Positions 1 to 11,007 of a DNA stretch of 64,000 bases are shown piece by piece. Every line of letters begins with the position of its first letter. The stretch's first letter is position 1. The stretch spans positions 124,001 to 188,000 of the forward strand of contig BDSL01000127.1 in assembly GCA_003116995.1 (NCBI GenBank), given 5' to 3'. The stretch is from Yamagishiella unicocca. Its lineage: Eukaryota > Chlorophyta > Chlorophyceae > Chlamydomonadales > Volvocaceae. The position numbers and the translations under genes are program-made. The notes under the pieces are model-generated. The model was given only the letters and a program-made list of their open reading frames with translations, did not search any database and had not been told where the DNA came from.

Positions 1-184
1 TAGTAGTTACCGGTAAAAGCACGATGTGTGGGTTCGATGTCGAGCTGTGAATTGAGCCGCGTCCGTGTAATAAGGAGCTCAAGACCGCACAAAAGGAAAA
101 GTTGAGCCAGGACAGGGCTCTTGCGTTGTGCGCCGCAGCTCTCCACCCACGGGTCTTCCTTTTACCCATCCTCCGCCCTTCCAG

Positions 185-325
185 GCCCCCAAGCTGCTGC
201 GTATCTTCGAGACCGCCAGCTCCGAGCCACTGAAGCGCAGCGCCGCTCAAGTCATCAGGCAGTGCCGCTTCAAGCATCTGCCGTACGAGCTGCTGCCGGG
301 CGCGCCGCCCTTGGAGGAAGAGTGA
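185..325 (+). CDS. 3'-terminal exon of an unrecognised protein (partial)
   Basis: A pyrimidine-rich tract ending in CCTTCCAG (177-184) makes a good 3' splice site. The following frame encodes about 46 residues, beginning APKLLRIFETASSEPLKRSA and ending in an acidic PPLEEE before TGA at 323-325. The rest of the gene lies left of the window. The segment is amphipathic, with a short LPYELLPG stretch. I do not recognise a family; a loose likeness to a SOCS-box type C-terminal helix is too weak to name it. The exon call rests on the acceptor, the open frame and the volvocine-like codon use. Confidence 0.5.
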   Translation, partial: APKLLRIFETASSEPLKRSAAQVIRQCRFKHLPYELLPGAPPLEEE

Positions 326-2429
326 CCTGGGCCGCTGTACGACGAAGGCCCCGCAGGGATGCATGCACGGCAGCCGCACTAGGCACACTACCAGGGGAGC
401 TGTGTGGGGAGCTGGAGACTTGGAAATGAGAGGGAGTGGAGCTGTGGTGGAATGACGCTACCGTCCACGGACAGCCGTAGGCAAGCCGGCCAGTGTGGTT
501 GTTTAGGCCTGCGTGCCGGTGCGGGAGCACGTGACTTTCTTAATTCGCGAGTTGCATGACGGGGTACCTTACCACCGTAGTACATCGCAGGAATGTGTGC
601 CAGGGAGCATGTGGCAGACGGCAGGTCTGCGCTTCGTGGTGTTGTGTTGAACGCTTGTGGCGGCGGTTGCGGTTCTAGGACGCCGGGCCTGGATGCGGGC
701 TCGGCTGTCGTGCGCAGGATGTGGGCCTGGCAGCAGGATGGGTTGCATCGGTAGCGGACATGCTAGCAGCGTGTGCAGCAGCCGCAGCCTGGCGGATGTC
801 CAAAATCTCCTAATGTGGTGGTCTTCACGCAAGCAAATAAGGGACGGAAAGGAGCGGCAGGCATGCGCTGCAAGATGCCGGCGAAGAACAGGGAGGCTGC
901 CCATGTGCAAAACAATGCGCATGGCGAGAACCACATGCCGGAGCGCCTCACTGTTACAGGATCTGGCGACCACTTGCCGCTTGCTGCAATATTGTACGGT
1001 TTGTTGCCGCAACCCCCAACCCACAGGGTGGCAGTTGACTGGACCCGACTATAATGTACACACCTGCATGCTACATGCTTGCAGCGAACCGTAGCTTAGA
1101 CCACCACCAACACAAAAAACAAACACGAAACACAACGGCCGGCGAAGGCCGGACATCCCCAGGAGCCTTTCACGCGAAAACGGCCCAATTCATTCTCCTT
1201 GCCTGCCGCCAACCCTTTTTTCACGAAATTGCTTGTCGCTCTTTCGACTCCAAAAAGCCCGAACAGCGCTTGAGCGCATCTGCGGGAACAACGGCACACG
1301 CTCTTAACGCGGCCGGCGTGCCAGCACCCACACAAGGCCGATCACTCGTGCGCAAAACGAATATGTTACTCGGCGGGCGCTCGCTCAACGCCCACGTACC
1401 GTATTAGGCTGTCACTGGGACTGTCACTGAAATTCCGGTTCCCTAAGCAGTGTCAAGCAGTGTCAAAAACATAATACACAGGCCGTATAATGCAATGACC
1501 AACCATCGCGGGCGATGGAGTCAGAAGCCGCTGCTACTACTTGCCAAAGTTGGGCGTGTAAGGATGCGCCGTGTCGCCTGTAGCCGCAAGGCATCTGCCA
1601 AGCGCGTCCTACCCCACACCCACCCAAACATGGAAGCGCCGAAAGGGCATGATGAATACATTCACGACCTTATATTAATATATGCCGTACGGGTATACAT
1701 TTCAACCAACCACTTTGACCCAGCCAGCATAGCTCACCAGCCCCTGCCGTACCAGAGCCCCCGCCCACATTTGCCGCCCGCAGCCGCTTACTCAGCGTAA
1801 ACTGACCACCTGCGCACCCTCTCCAAGTCCTCGTCCCTTGAACATCGCACAGCCGCACACACAATGTGCATCCTTGCGGCTGTCCTGCCCAGGGTCCAGA
1901 CTGAAGTCCCCAGAGCCCGCACCAGGCAGGGAGGGTCAACTAGACAGTGGGTGCAACGCACGCCCCCGGGGGGTTCCTTCTCCTTTGTTCCAGGCAGCGG
2001 CCTCCGGACGCCAGATCCCGCCAGCTCGCCTACTCCACAACCGCGATCGCGTGCCATCCGCCCAGCGCGAGAGACTTGAGGCGCGTAGAGGGCGGGGCGC
2101 GCGTATTGCGGGGCGGCGGGGCGGTTAGGCGGCGAAGAGAGTGAGAGGAAAAGTGCAAAGGACAGGGTGCGGTGTCGTTGAGTGGACGACATGGTGTACG
2201 ACATCAACCGAAAAGGATGTGGAAAGACCGGTGGTGGCGGCAGGCGTGCGCTGTGACAGTCCAGTTGGCGGCCCATCCGGCGACGCTGTCTGCCCAGCGC
2301 GCATGCGTCACTGCCCAGCCATCGGCCTCCCGCTCGACGGGGTCCGGCGCTTGTTCCGCACATGGGTTATGCGAACGCCACCGTTAGGCATCGCCTTACC
2401 ATAACCCAATACCCGCTACACAACACCCG
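326..2429. other. Intergenic: 3' flanks of two convergent genes
   Basis: This stretch lies between the terminal exon ending at 325 and the last RCC1 exon on the other strand, which ends at 2430. It should hold both 3' untranslated regions. The open frames inside it are short, overlap on both strands and show no recognisable domain. I see no RNA gene and no repeat of note. Confidence 0.5.
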
Positions 2430-5400
2430 CTACAGGTAGCCATCCGTCAACCATTTCCAGGACCTCACCTGGACCCGGCCTCCTAGCCCCTGCAGCCGCG
2501 CCGGCTCCCGGCCTCCGAAACCAGCCCACTCCCATCGCACGTCGTCCTTCAGCAGCGGCGCCGCCGAGCAGTCGGCGGCGGCGACGCCGTCGCCGTCGTA
2601 CGCAAGGTGCGGGTGGCGGCGCGCGACGCTGTCGGCGTGGTGGCGGTCGAGCAGGCGGCCCCACATCCACACCTCGCCCTTCTCCGAAACCACGCCGGAG
2701 CTGTGGACCCCGGCAACAAGTTGCTTTACGGCGTCGCCGTGCGGCAGCGTCAGCACCAGCGCGGGTCGCCTCCACGGGGCCGTTGAGGCGACGGCACCCG
2801 ACGCGTCTAGTGTCCTTCCGACGACCCAGACGCGCTGGCCGTCCGACAGCAGCAGGTGCTGCTGGCCAGCGGCGACGTGGGTGATGCGCGGCAGGCCGGG
2901 GACCACACCCGCCACAACGCGGCCACCTGTGGCGCGAGGTCAAGGAGGAGGAAGATTCGCTAAGGTCCCATGAGATTTCCAAAGATTCCATAAGGTTCTG
3001 TGAGATTCCATGATACTGCAGATTGCTGACGAGGGGTCCGTAATATTCCAACATCCTAAACGGTAACGGTATTCTGGGTTTGCGAGGCCCATTTAGTTGG
3101 CCACATCGCACAACTAGCACGCGCGCTTCAAGCTCTAAGGAATCCCTGACCTCCAATGCGCCCGTCAGTGCCCTTCACCCTCGCTTCGGCCCAAGTCCGA
3201 GCGCACCTCCGCCCCACTCACCTTGTACGATGTCGGACCCCTGCTCCGTCAGCCCGAGCGCACAGCCGTCAGCGCCGCCGTCCGCCGCCGCGTCCACCCC
3301 GCCCAACATGCCGTCGCCCTCGCTGCCAGGCACCTTGCCCCACAGCACCACGCGCCCGGCCGCCGTCAACGCGGCGCAGAAGCTCCCACCGGACACGACC
3401 TGCCTGGCGCCGCCCTCGTCGTCCAGAGCGGCCGCCAGGGCCCCATCGACTTTCTGTGATGTCACCGCAAAACGGTGACGTGGCGGGGGAACAGCTTCTG
3501 TAAATCGGCAGCGGCTGCTATAACATGCAAGACGAGAAGATGGGGACCCAATTCGCGATGTCGGGGCTGCGATCAAACCTGTCTGATCAAGTCCATCCGA
3601 TATCTACCGTTGCCACTTGCATGCGGCCCAGCTACCATTAAAGGTTTGGTAGCTAAGCACGACGGCCATGGGCCGACGGATTGTTAGGATCGTTGCCCGA
3701 ATTAGGGCCGCACAGCCCCCCCACCTGGGCCGACGTGCTCCAACTGCTGTTGGAGCCAAGCGAGCCGTTGTAGCAGGCCCCGAACGTCCAGACCTCGCCC
3801 GTCGACGTCAGTGCCGCGGAGAAGTAGCGGCTGGCGGCGATGCCCACCACCGACTCAGTCTCCAGACCGCTGGACAGCACCATCCGCATGTTGTCGCCTG
3901 AGGGATGTACGCCGCGTCAACAGCAGCAGCGTTCATGTGAGCATCACTATCACTATCATTATCATCATCATCAGCAGCAAAAACGGGCGAGGAGAGGGCG
4001 CGGTAGATTAATCATCTGCATGCTCATCGGCTGAAACCAACATCCGCCCGCGCCTCACGACATGCCGGGAGACATCGCCGCACGGACGCCTTCGTCGGCC
4101 CACGAAAACCTTCATCGCCACAGCGATCCACCCCGTCCATCCAACAAGCCAGGCGTCCGTCTGACGCACCTCCGGGGCCGCTACCGAATGCAGGAGGAGC
4201 AGCGGGCGTCGCCGCAGCCGCCCACAGAGGGTGCTGGTCGCGGCCGATGCGCAGCGGTGTCGGTTGCTGCCCCGGTTGGATTCCGCTGGCCGCGAAGGCT
4301 CCCTCGAAGTCCATGCCGCTGAAATTCAGGGCCGCCCGAGCTCCAGACGCAGAGACGCCGGAGCCGCCTCCAGAGCCGCCCGTGCCCGCTAGCGACTGCC
4401 AGCCAGACAACCTGCGGAAAGACAACCGGGACGTGACGGGCGGGAGAGCGGGCTTCACGGGAGGCAGGACGCGACTTTGGCACTTGGGAGGTAAGATGGC
4501 ACGAAGCCGGACTTCAGTATTGAGTATGTGTCGACGGAGCGCGTAGAACGGAGCTGGGCGGAGGCGTATCGGGGGAGGGCAAAGGTGGGCCCTGAGCAAC
4601 CTGGCGCTGTACGTCCGAAGCGCTCGAGTGCGAGTATCGCCCGTTATGAGCCCTGCTCCCCATTCCCCGCCAACCCGAGGTGAGCCGCACCTTCCTGACC
4701 CCCAGTGCTGGTGGCCGCCGCTGCCGTGACCGTACGAACCGCCCTGCCCGGCATGCCCGTGCTGCGCGTGCTGCGACGACGCGCCGCCGGCAGCTCCCCC
4801 CAGCAGCGAGTGGATCGCCTGTTTGCCCCGCTGCTCGCGACTGGCGCGTGGCTCCTGCGCGGGGGTTGGGGAGCATGTGAGGTGGTTGGCAGGGGGCAAG
4901 GTTTGCGAGTGAGGGTCGCGGGTTGCCGGTAGACTTCGGTCGTGATTCGGTTGGAGGAAGACTTCCGTACGCCTCTGTCGCGCATGAGGGGGTGTTTGCC
5001 CGGCGCCCCGTTGCCCAGTCCCACCGGTCCGAATGAACACCTTTGTGCATATCCATACACACGATCTGCCTCATCTCCCTCCCTTCTCCCCACCGCGCCT
5101 CGTGCCAACGTCTCCCGTCTCCCTGGCCCTGCTCACCGCAGCCACCGTGTCCCTCAACGCTCGGAAGGTGTCGTAGTAGGCACGGCGGTGCTGCGATGCG
5201 ATCACGTCCAAAGGTGTGCCCAGCCCGCACTGTCCCTCCTTGTTCTCGCCGCACGCCCATAACCCGCCGGAGCCGTCCACGAAGAGCGTATGGTTGTCGC
5301 CCAGTGCCAGGTGCTGTATGGACGCACGACCCACCAGGCTTTCAACCTGGCGCGCGAGGGGAGCCGACAACCGAAATGGGATGACGCGGGGTAGTTAGCT

Positions 5401-6160
5401 GGATGAGGCCTAAGGTGTTGCGATCTGTGTCGGATCTGGGTCGGTGTGTGGTGTTGTGGCAGAGCACGTCGCACCGCGTCCGGTAAAGATGAGGGAGCAT
5501 GTTCGCGTATTGAGGGGACGCGTTAGGAAATAGAAGGGCGCGCGTGATAAGTGACGAAGGCAAAGCATCCAGCGTGCCCAGTCTGGAGGTCGGGGGGTCA
5601 GTCAGCAGGGAAAGGTTAGCGGATGAGGGGATTCGGGGTCGGCGCGTTGCCAGTGGTGCAAGACGACGCCACGAACGTTCGGAGGGAACCGCGGGCTCAC
5701 TCCTTGCACGGCATGGGATATTAAGAAGCGGGTGTCGTGGCACTCTGGTCAAAACTCCTTTCCTGGCACAGCGGCCAATGACACGGTAGCTCGGGGGAAC
5801 GGTGGCGCGAAGCTTGGCGCTTGCCTGCTTGCATGCAGGCAAGGTGCAAGGACACAACATTCAAGACCCCACATATTTACGATTTCTATAACCTACTGCA
5901 TATGATGTGTGCCCAAAACAAGCGCTAGCTGACAACTCACCCTATGAGGTGCATGTACATGCTCCGCCGTTCCGTGTCCCAGCTTTCCACCTTTACCGTC
6001 GCCCCATGTCCACGCCTCGCCATGTGCAGTAACCGCTCCACTGTTAAGCTTGCCAGCGGTCACCCCAGCTAACGCGGCGTCATGAAGCTCAATTATCGGT
6101 GTTGGTCTCAACACCAGCAACGACGACTCGACACCACACTGCCCTTCCACATTTCTCCCC
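2430..6160 (-). CDS. RCC1-repeat (beta-propeller) protein, 5' end unresolved
   Basis: Exons on the minus strand: 5941-6160, 5137-5346, 4691-4854, 4170-4411, 3725-3897, 3222-3453, 2430-2926. Splice phases agree at all six introns and give 579 codons to a TAG at 2430-2432. RCC1-type blades recur: GRNVEGQCG, LALGDNHTLFVDGSGGLWACG followed by ENKEGQCGLG, AASRYFSAALTSTGEVWTFG, VVSGGSFCAALTAAGRVVLWG and HLLLSDGQRVWVVG. RCC1 propellers serve as Ran exchange factors or protein-interaction platforms; nothing here shows which. Exons 4691-4854 and 4170-4411 encode a Gly/Ala/Ser-rich, probably disordered insert between blades. The first listed exon opens in mid-codon after an acceptor (6161-6163), so at least one 5' exon is missing; I could not place it. 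The intron after exon 3725-3897 is not large, but the one before it carries an ATC microsatellite. Confidence 0.75.
3942..3974. repeat. ATC/ACT microsatellite in an RCC1-gene intron
   Basis: Imperfect runs of atcact, then pure atc units, lie just upstream (in gene sense) of the exon that starts at 3897. It is intronic and not expected to be coding, although it reads as a poly-His track in one frame. Confidence 0.7.
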
Positions 6161-7285
6161 CTGAATCAAAGATCAGGAGCAAGCGCTGTGGGCTTACGGC
6201 ATATGGTACTAGGGTTTGCAGTTCCGCAGCAAACTACGACGCGTGAGCTTGAGAAAAATCTCGCCCATGACTCCTCTGCGTTGTTCAGCCGCAAGCAATT
6301 CCCAGTCGCATTTACAGCCAGACAGCCATAACGTACCACGAGAGGACCGCAAGTCCGCGCGTTGCGGGCAAGCCCACCGCTGCTGCTGTTGCTGTCACTG
6401 CATTCGATAGTATCGAGCTGCAGACTGATGAAGGCAAGGAAAGCATTCGCAAGTGTAAAATGCAATGTTTGCGGTTTGGATTGTTCGCTCTCTATTCACC
6501 CTGATCGCAATAAATCTAACCTGGAAAAAAAGCAAGGCAGAAATCTGAAGTGTATGTGCAAAATGCAAATACCGATATTGGCAATTTGACATCAGGGGAG
6601 AGGGTCTTCTCTTGCGGTACGATCTTCGTGGACCAGCATACAAGTGCTTTCGCACTTCAACTTTGCTCCATTGTTCAGATTGCCGTGACTTGATTCATTG
6701 TGCACACGTATTCGCCGCAAGCTTTGCTGGTGGTTCTGGCACCCACTGCCTACCGGCTGTCCCCTAAGGGCTTTACTTGCACTTGCGAGTTCATATGCTA
6801 CTATCACGAGTCCAGCCCTTATGTGGGAGGCAACAGGTGGCTGGATCATTTCCAGCTGCGCCAGCGGGCGCCGTGACCCACGCCATGCAGGGGGCAACAT
6901 CAGCTCCGCGACGCTGTAGCCCGCTGGTGGCGTTTTCGCTGAAGCCTCCGCAGGACGGCGTCAATGGCAGCAAAGGTGATGTACATTGGCGGCGCGCCCT
7001 CCTCTGCACAGCAGACGGCGCGTACGGAAGGTCGTGTGCGTGTGGCGTGCGTGGGGCCGACGCCGATGCCACGGCTTTGTCAGGGTGTACGGCACGCCGG
7101 CACCGCCTTGACTTTCTCGCTAATGCTTGGGCGTGCCACGTGCCAATGGATTAGTGGATCCGGATAAATACGCACTAGACTGGCTGAGTGCTCTGTTGGG
7201 GTCCTGTTGCCGATAACATGTAGCTCAGCCCACAGAAACCCGCCTCGCCCGCGACCATCCCCCAGTTGGGGGCCGGTGCCCTGCA
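6161..7285. other. Divergent 5' region between RCC1 and protease genes
   Basis: The RCC1 gene reads left and the protease gene reads right from this 1.1-kb stretch. It must hold the missing 5' exon or exons of the RCC1 gene, both promoters and both 5' untranslated regions. An open frame at 6166-6465 on the minus strand has no RCC1 signature and does not splice convincingly into the exon at 6160, so I left it out. Confidence 0.45.
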
Positions 7286-10200
7286 ATGTTACACACGTAT
7301 CATCGTCCCCAAACTCTTTACCGTAATCGCCAAGTCAAACTTGACTTCGGATCGTCAAGCCCCGCACGAATCTGGCCACTTACATCCTGTGTCCACCGGC
7401 ACGCACGAACACACCACTGCCGCCGTGAGCTTTTGACAGCATCAAAACCCTTTTCTGACGCCCCCTGCGAAACCCGCCTTCCCCCCCATCAAGCAGTTAC
7501 CCTGGCGAGTGCCGTACCCGATGGGCGGTCGTCAGCCACGTCAGCCCCGGGTCAGCCGGCCGGCGCCGCCATCGGCGGCAAGGACGACGCCTGGCGCTGG
7601 GAGGAGAGCGATGATGCCGTACTGGCGTACGGTGCACTGGTCGGGCTGCTGGCCCTGGGCAACCTGCCCGCGCTGCAAAGCGCCAAGCTGGCTGATCTGC
7701 CGTACTTTGTGGGGCTGGCGGTTGTGACCATCTACATCGGCGCGCACCGCGGCCTCACCACCCGGCAGCGCCAGCAGATATCGCTCAAAGAGGTGGGATA
7801 TCCCGGCTACAGGCGGCGGACCCACCATGAGTCACCCCCAAAAAGGAATAATGAAATCGCTAGAGCCTGTGAACGTCAGGCGGTTGTTGCGTCTGCCGTG
7901 AGCCGGTGCGTGCTGTGCTGTGCGCCTGTGGTGGAGCCCCCCCCCCGTCGAGCCCCTACTCGGAATTGCTCGTCCCACATGTCGTACACGTGTCGTACAA
8001 CCCTGCGCCACGTCCGCAGGGCATTCTGGCTCCGATCTTGGCCTCCGTCAGCCTCTTCGGCTTCTACCTGCTCATCAAGTACCTGCCTGACTTCAACGTC
8101 AAGGCCTTCCTCAACGCCTACTTCTGGCTGCTCGGCACCTTCGCCATCGGCGGCGCCGCGGTGCCGGTGCTGCGCAAGGTGGGGTCGCGCTGCGGTTACG
8201 GACAGTCGTACTCGTCCTCTCCCTGCGGTGTGTACGGCAGGTGGGTTTGGATGGCCAGGTGTAACCAGGTGTAGTAGGAGGACAGCTCGCGGACACGTGT
8301 GCGTGTGGCGACATCGTCGTCCGCCCCGCCCGTGCCCATGCCCCGTGCGTCTCTGTCGACTCATCCCTCTGCCGCCCCCCTCCCTCCCCTCTCATCACAC
8401 CGGCTGCGGCCCCTCAGATCGGCGGGCCTCTGGGTGAGCAGAGCCTCAAGTTCGATGTGCCCGAAGGGGTGCTGCTGGACGAGGACGGCGGCAGCATCAC
8501 GAAGGTGGGTGTCGGGGTGCGACGAGGACGGCGGCAGCATCACGAAGGTGGGTGTCGGGGTGCGACGAGGACTGCGGCAGCATCACGAAGGTGGGTGCCG
8601 GTACGACGAGGGCGCCCCCAGGTGGCTGCTGCAACGCCGACGTCCAGGTTGCGGCGCCGCCGTGAGATGAGTAGGCCCAGCAGGGTAGGCCTTGCAGCAC
8701 ACGAACACACATACGCACGCGCAGACGCACACGCACACGCAGACGCACACGCACACGCATACGCACACGCAGACGCAAGCGACTAAGCGGTAAACTTGCA
8801 CAAACGGATCCCAGTCTCAGATAAATAAAGCAACTTCCTGGTTGCACATACACCTCCTAGGCCGAGGTGGCTCCCACGGACGTCATCGCAGTGGCTCTGG
8901 CGCTGGGCCTCTCCACCGCCGAGCTTGCAACCGGCCACTCCAGCTTCACCCTCAATAACCTGGTGGCCACCCTGGTGGCGACCGACATCCTGCAGCTCAT
9001 CGGACCGCGCAGCTTCCGTACGGCAGGGCTGCTCCTGGTGGGCCTCCTGCTGTACGACGTCTTCTGGGTGTTTGGCTCGCCCAAGGTGTGTAAGGCGGGG
9101 GGCGCCTCGTGTGTTTTGGACACAGCGTGTAGCCAGCAAGCCAGCTGCCGCCACTCGGTATGGGGAAAGGCGCAGAAGGACGGCATACGCTGCAGGCTTT
9201 CGTCGACGCCTTGTAGATGCGCACCACCACATTTTGCTTCCTGGGCATACTTTATAGCTGCCGTACCATTGACCGGCACATATGCTGTCGGAGTGTAAAC
9301 ATGGTCTGTAGACGTGGTCTTGTGGTGTTGTGGCGGTAACACGCTGGTGAACGAACCCTTCGGAGCCGCACCACAACATTGCTACAAGTGCCCTCGTGTC
9401 GGAGTCCCAAACGCACGCGTGTGCGCCCCTCCCTACTGCCGCAGGTGATTGGTGATAATGTTATGCTCGCGGTCGCTACCTCGGACATGGTTTCGGGGCC
9501 CACTCGCATCCTGTTCCCGCGGATGCTCGGCGGCGGCAGCACCGCGGAGGCCGCTGCCGCCGCCTTCCCCTTCTCGCTGCTGGGGCTGGGAGACATCGCC
9601 ATTCCTGGCCTGTTGGCGTGCCTGGCTCTGAGGTGGGCACTCCAAAGGAAGGATTGAGAGGGAACCCGTACATCGGCACTCAAAAAGTAAAAAGTAAAAA
9701 GAGGGATAACCAGCGGGAGCTGGCGGGTATGGGGACACGGTAGCGAAGAAGTTGATCCTGGTCCTCTGCTTCACTCTTTGGGCCCGAGTGCATGTCCCGT
9801 TCCAGCTCACGCCCGTCCCGACCCTGCACCGTCCCCGTTCCCGCTCCTGTACGGCGCTTCAGGTACGACGCTTCTCGGTCCACTGACATGCGCGCCCGGG
9901 CGGTGGCGGCGGCGGAGGCCATCAGCTCCGCGCTGGCGTCACTGGATCCCGGATCCAGCAGTCGCCAGGTGGGTCTTTGACGGGTCGGTTTATTATTATT
10001 ACTACTACCGGGCCGTTGTGATAGCGGACGAGCGGAACTTGCGGCCTCTTCTGTCTGCGCATAAGGCCCGACACATCTCCCGACGGCCGCCCACGCCCTC
10101 GTGTCGCCTCCAGATCGCCGAGGCCACCGCCGACGCCGCTGAGGCGGCGTACGACAGGATCGCGGACCAGGAGGCCCGGCAGCGGACCGAGTCGCTCGAC

Positions 10201-10806
10201 GGCACCAACGCCGGTGACGGCAACGGCGGGTCTGCTGCTGCTGCAGCGGCGGCATCCAGCCTCGGGGCCTCGATTGCCCGAGGCGTGTCCGCAGCGGCCG
10301 GTGGCGGCGCCGGTGGGTCGTCCTCACTTGGCGACGCGCGCTCGAGCTTTGGCGCTTCCTCCTCCGCGGGCCGCTCCGGCGCCCTAACACCACCACCCAC
10401 AACATCGACGAATGGACCCTCGGCCGTGGCCCCAGTCCCTAACACGACCTCCGCCCCGACCAGCAGCAACGGCAATGGTAACGGCAACGGCAACGGCTCC
10501 AGCCAAGCAGCGGCGCCGGTTTCGGAGCACCAGCGTCTGCCGGTTTCGGAGGCCGTCCTGTACCAGCGGAAGTACTTTACGCCAGTCATGGTCGCGTATG
10601 TGGTTGGACTGGCCGCGGCGTTCGTGGCTAATGACTTAACTGGGCTGGGACAGCCTGCACTGCTGTACATCGTGCCCGCAACGCTGAGTGCGGTGGTGCT
10701 GACGGGTGTTCGGCGGGGCGAGCTGGAGCGGCTATGGAGCTTCACTGATGTAGCGTCGTACGGGTTGTCGGTGAAGGAGGGTAAGGGAGACCACGGCTCG
10801 AAGTAG
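7286..10806 (+). CDS. Signal peptide peptidase-like intramembrane aspartyl protease
   Basis: Exons: 7286-7792, 8020-8178, 8418-8504, 8861-9085, 9445-9632, 9863-9968, 10114-10806. Phases agree throughout, giving 655 codons. Presenilin/SPP-family enzymes (A22) cut peptides within membranes using two aspartates in membrane helices. The motifs are present: LLLYDVFWVF (YD) in exon 4, LLGLGDIAIPG (GxGD) in exon 5, and GLGQPALLYIVP (PAL motif) in the last exon. Conserved companion segments VIGDNVMLAVATSD and LALRYDASR also match the SPP branch. Several hydrophobic helices flank them. Between the GxGD and PAL helices the last exon inserts about 120 residues rich in Ala, Gly, Ser and Asn, so the protein is much longer than a typical SPP of about 350-400 residues. 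The first 100 codons are low quality; translation may start in another exon spliced at an acceptor near 7494. Confidence 0.85.
8478..8606 (+). repeat. 43-bp tandem repeat copying an exon-intron junction
   Basis: Three head-to-tail copies, starting at 8478, 8521 and 8564, each contain the end of protease exon 3 (GACGAGGACGGCGGCAGC, then ATCACGAAG) followed by the donor gtgggtg. The first donor (after 8504) joins in phase to exon 4. The other two donors would add 43 or 86 nt and shift the frame by 1 or 2. Confidence 0.85.
8697..8781. repeat. CACACG/GCAGAC microsatellite in a protease intron
   Basis: Interspersed acacgc, agacgc and atacgc hexamers run for about 85 bases inside the intron before protease exon 4. 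No coding role is expected. Confidence 0.85.
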
Positions 10807-11007
10807 GCTGAGAGGGTAGCGTGTGCAGTGCAGGTTGGTTGGGTGGGAGTCAATCAAACGAGGGAGGGAAGCCCGGACGGGTGATTGGGTGGGTGGCTGG
10901 TTGACTGAGTTGGAAGCGGGCGCCGGATAGGTCTTCGTATAGCAAGTGCCGTGTACGCCATCCTGTGACGGGGGGTGCGCGCTTCGCATTGCTGCTGTTT
11001 AAGCAGA
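10807..11007. other. Protease 3' flank up to the repeat block
   Basis: Short stretch between the protease stop codon and the first tandem repeat unit. I see no TGTAA poly(A) signal before the repeat begins, so the true 3' end may lie inside the repeat or use a variant signal. Confidence 0.4.

Noticed and set aside
6166..6465. Frame considered as the first RCC1 exon
   Set aside because: No RCC1 pattern and no donor giving the phase required by the exon starting at 6160.
8583..8801. CVCVCV-rich frame on the minus strand
   Set aside because: Translation of the CACACG microsatellite in a protease intron.
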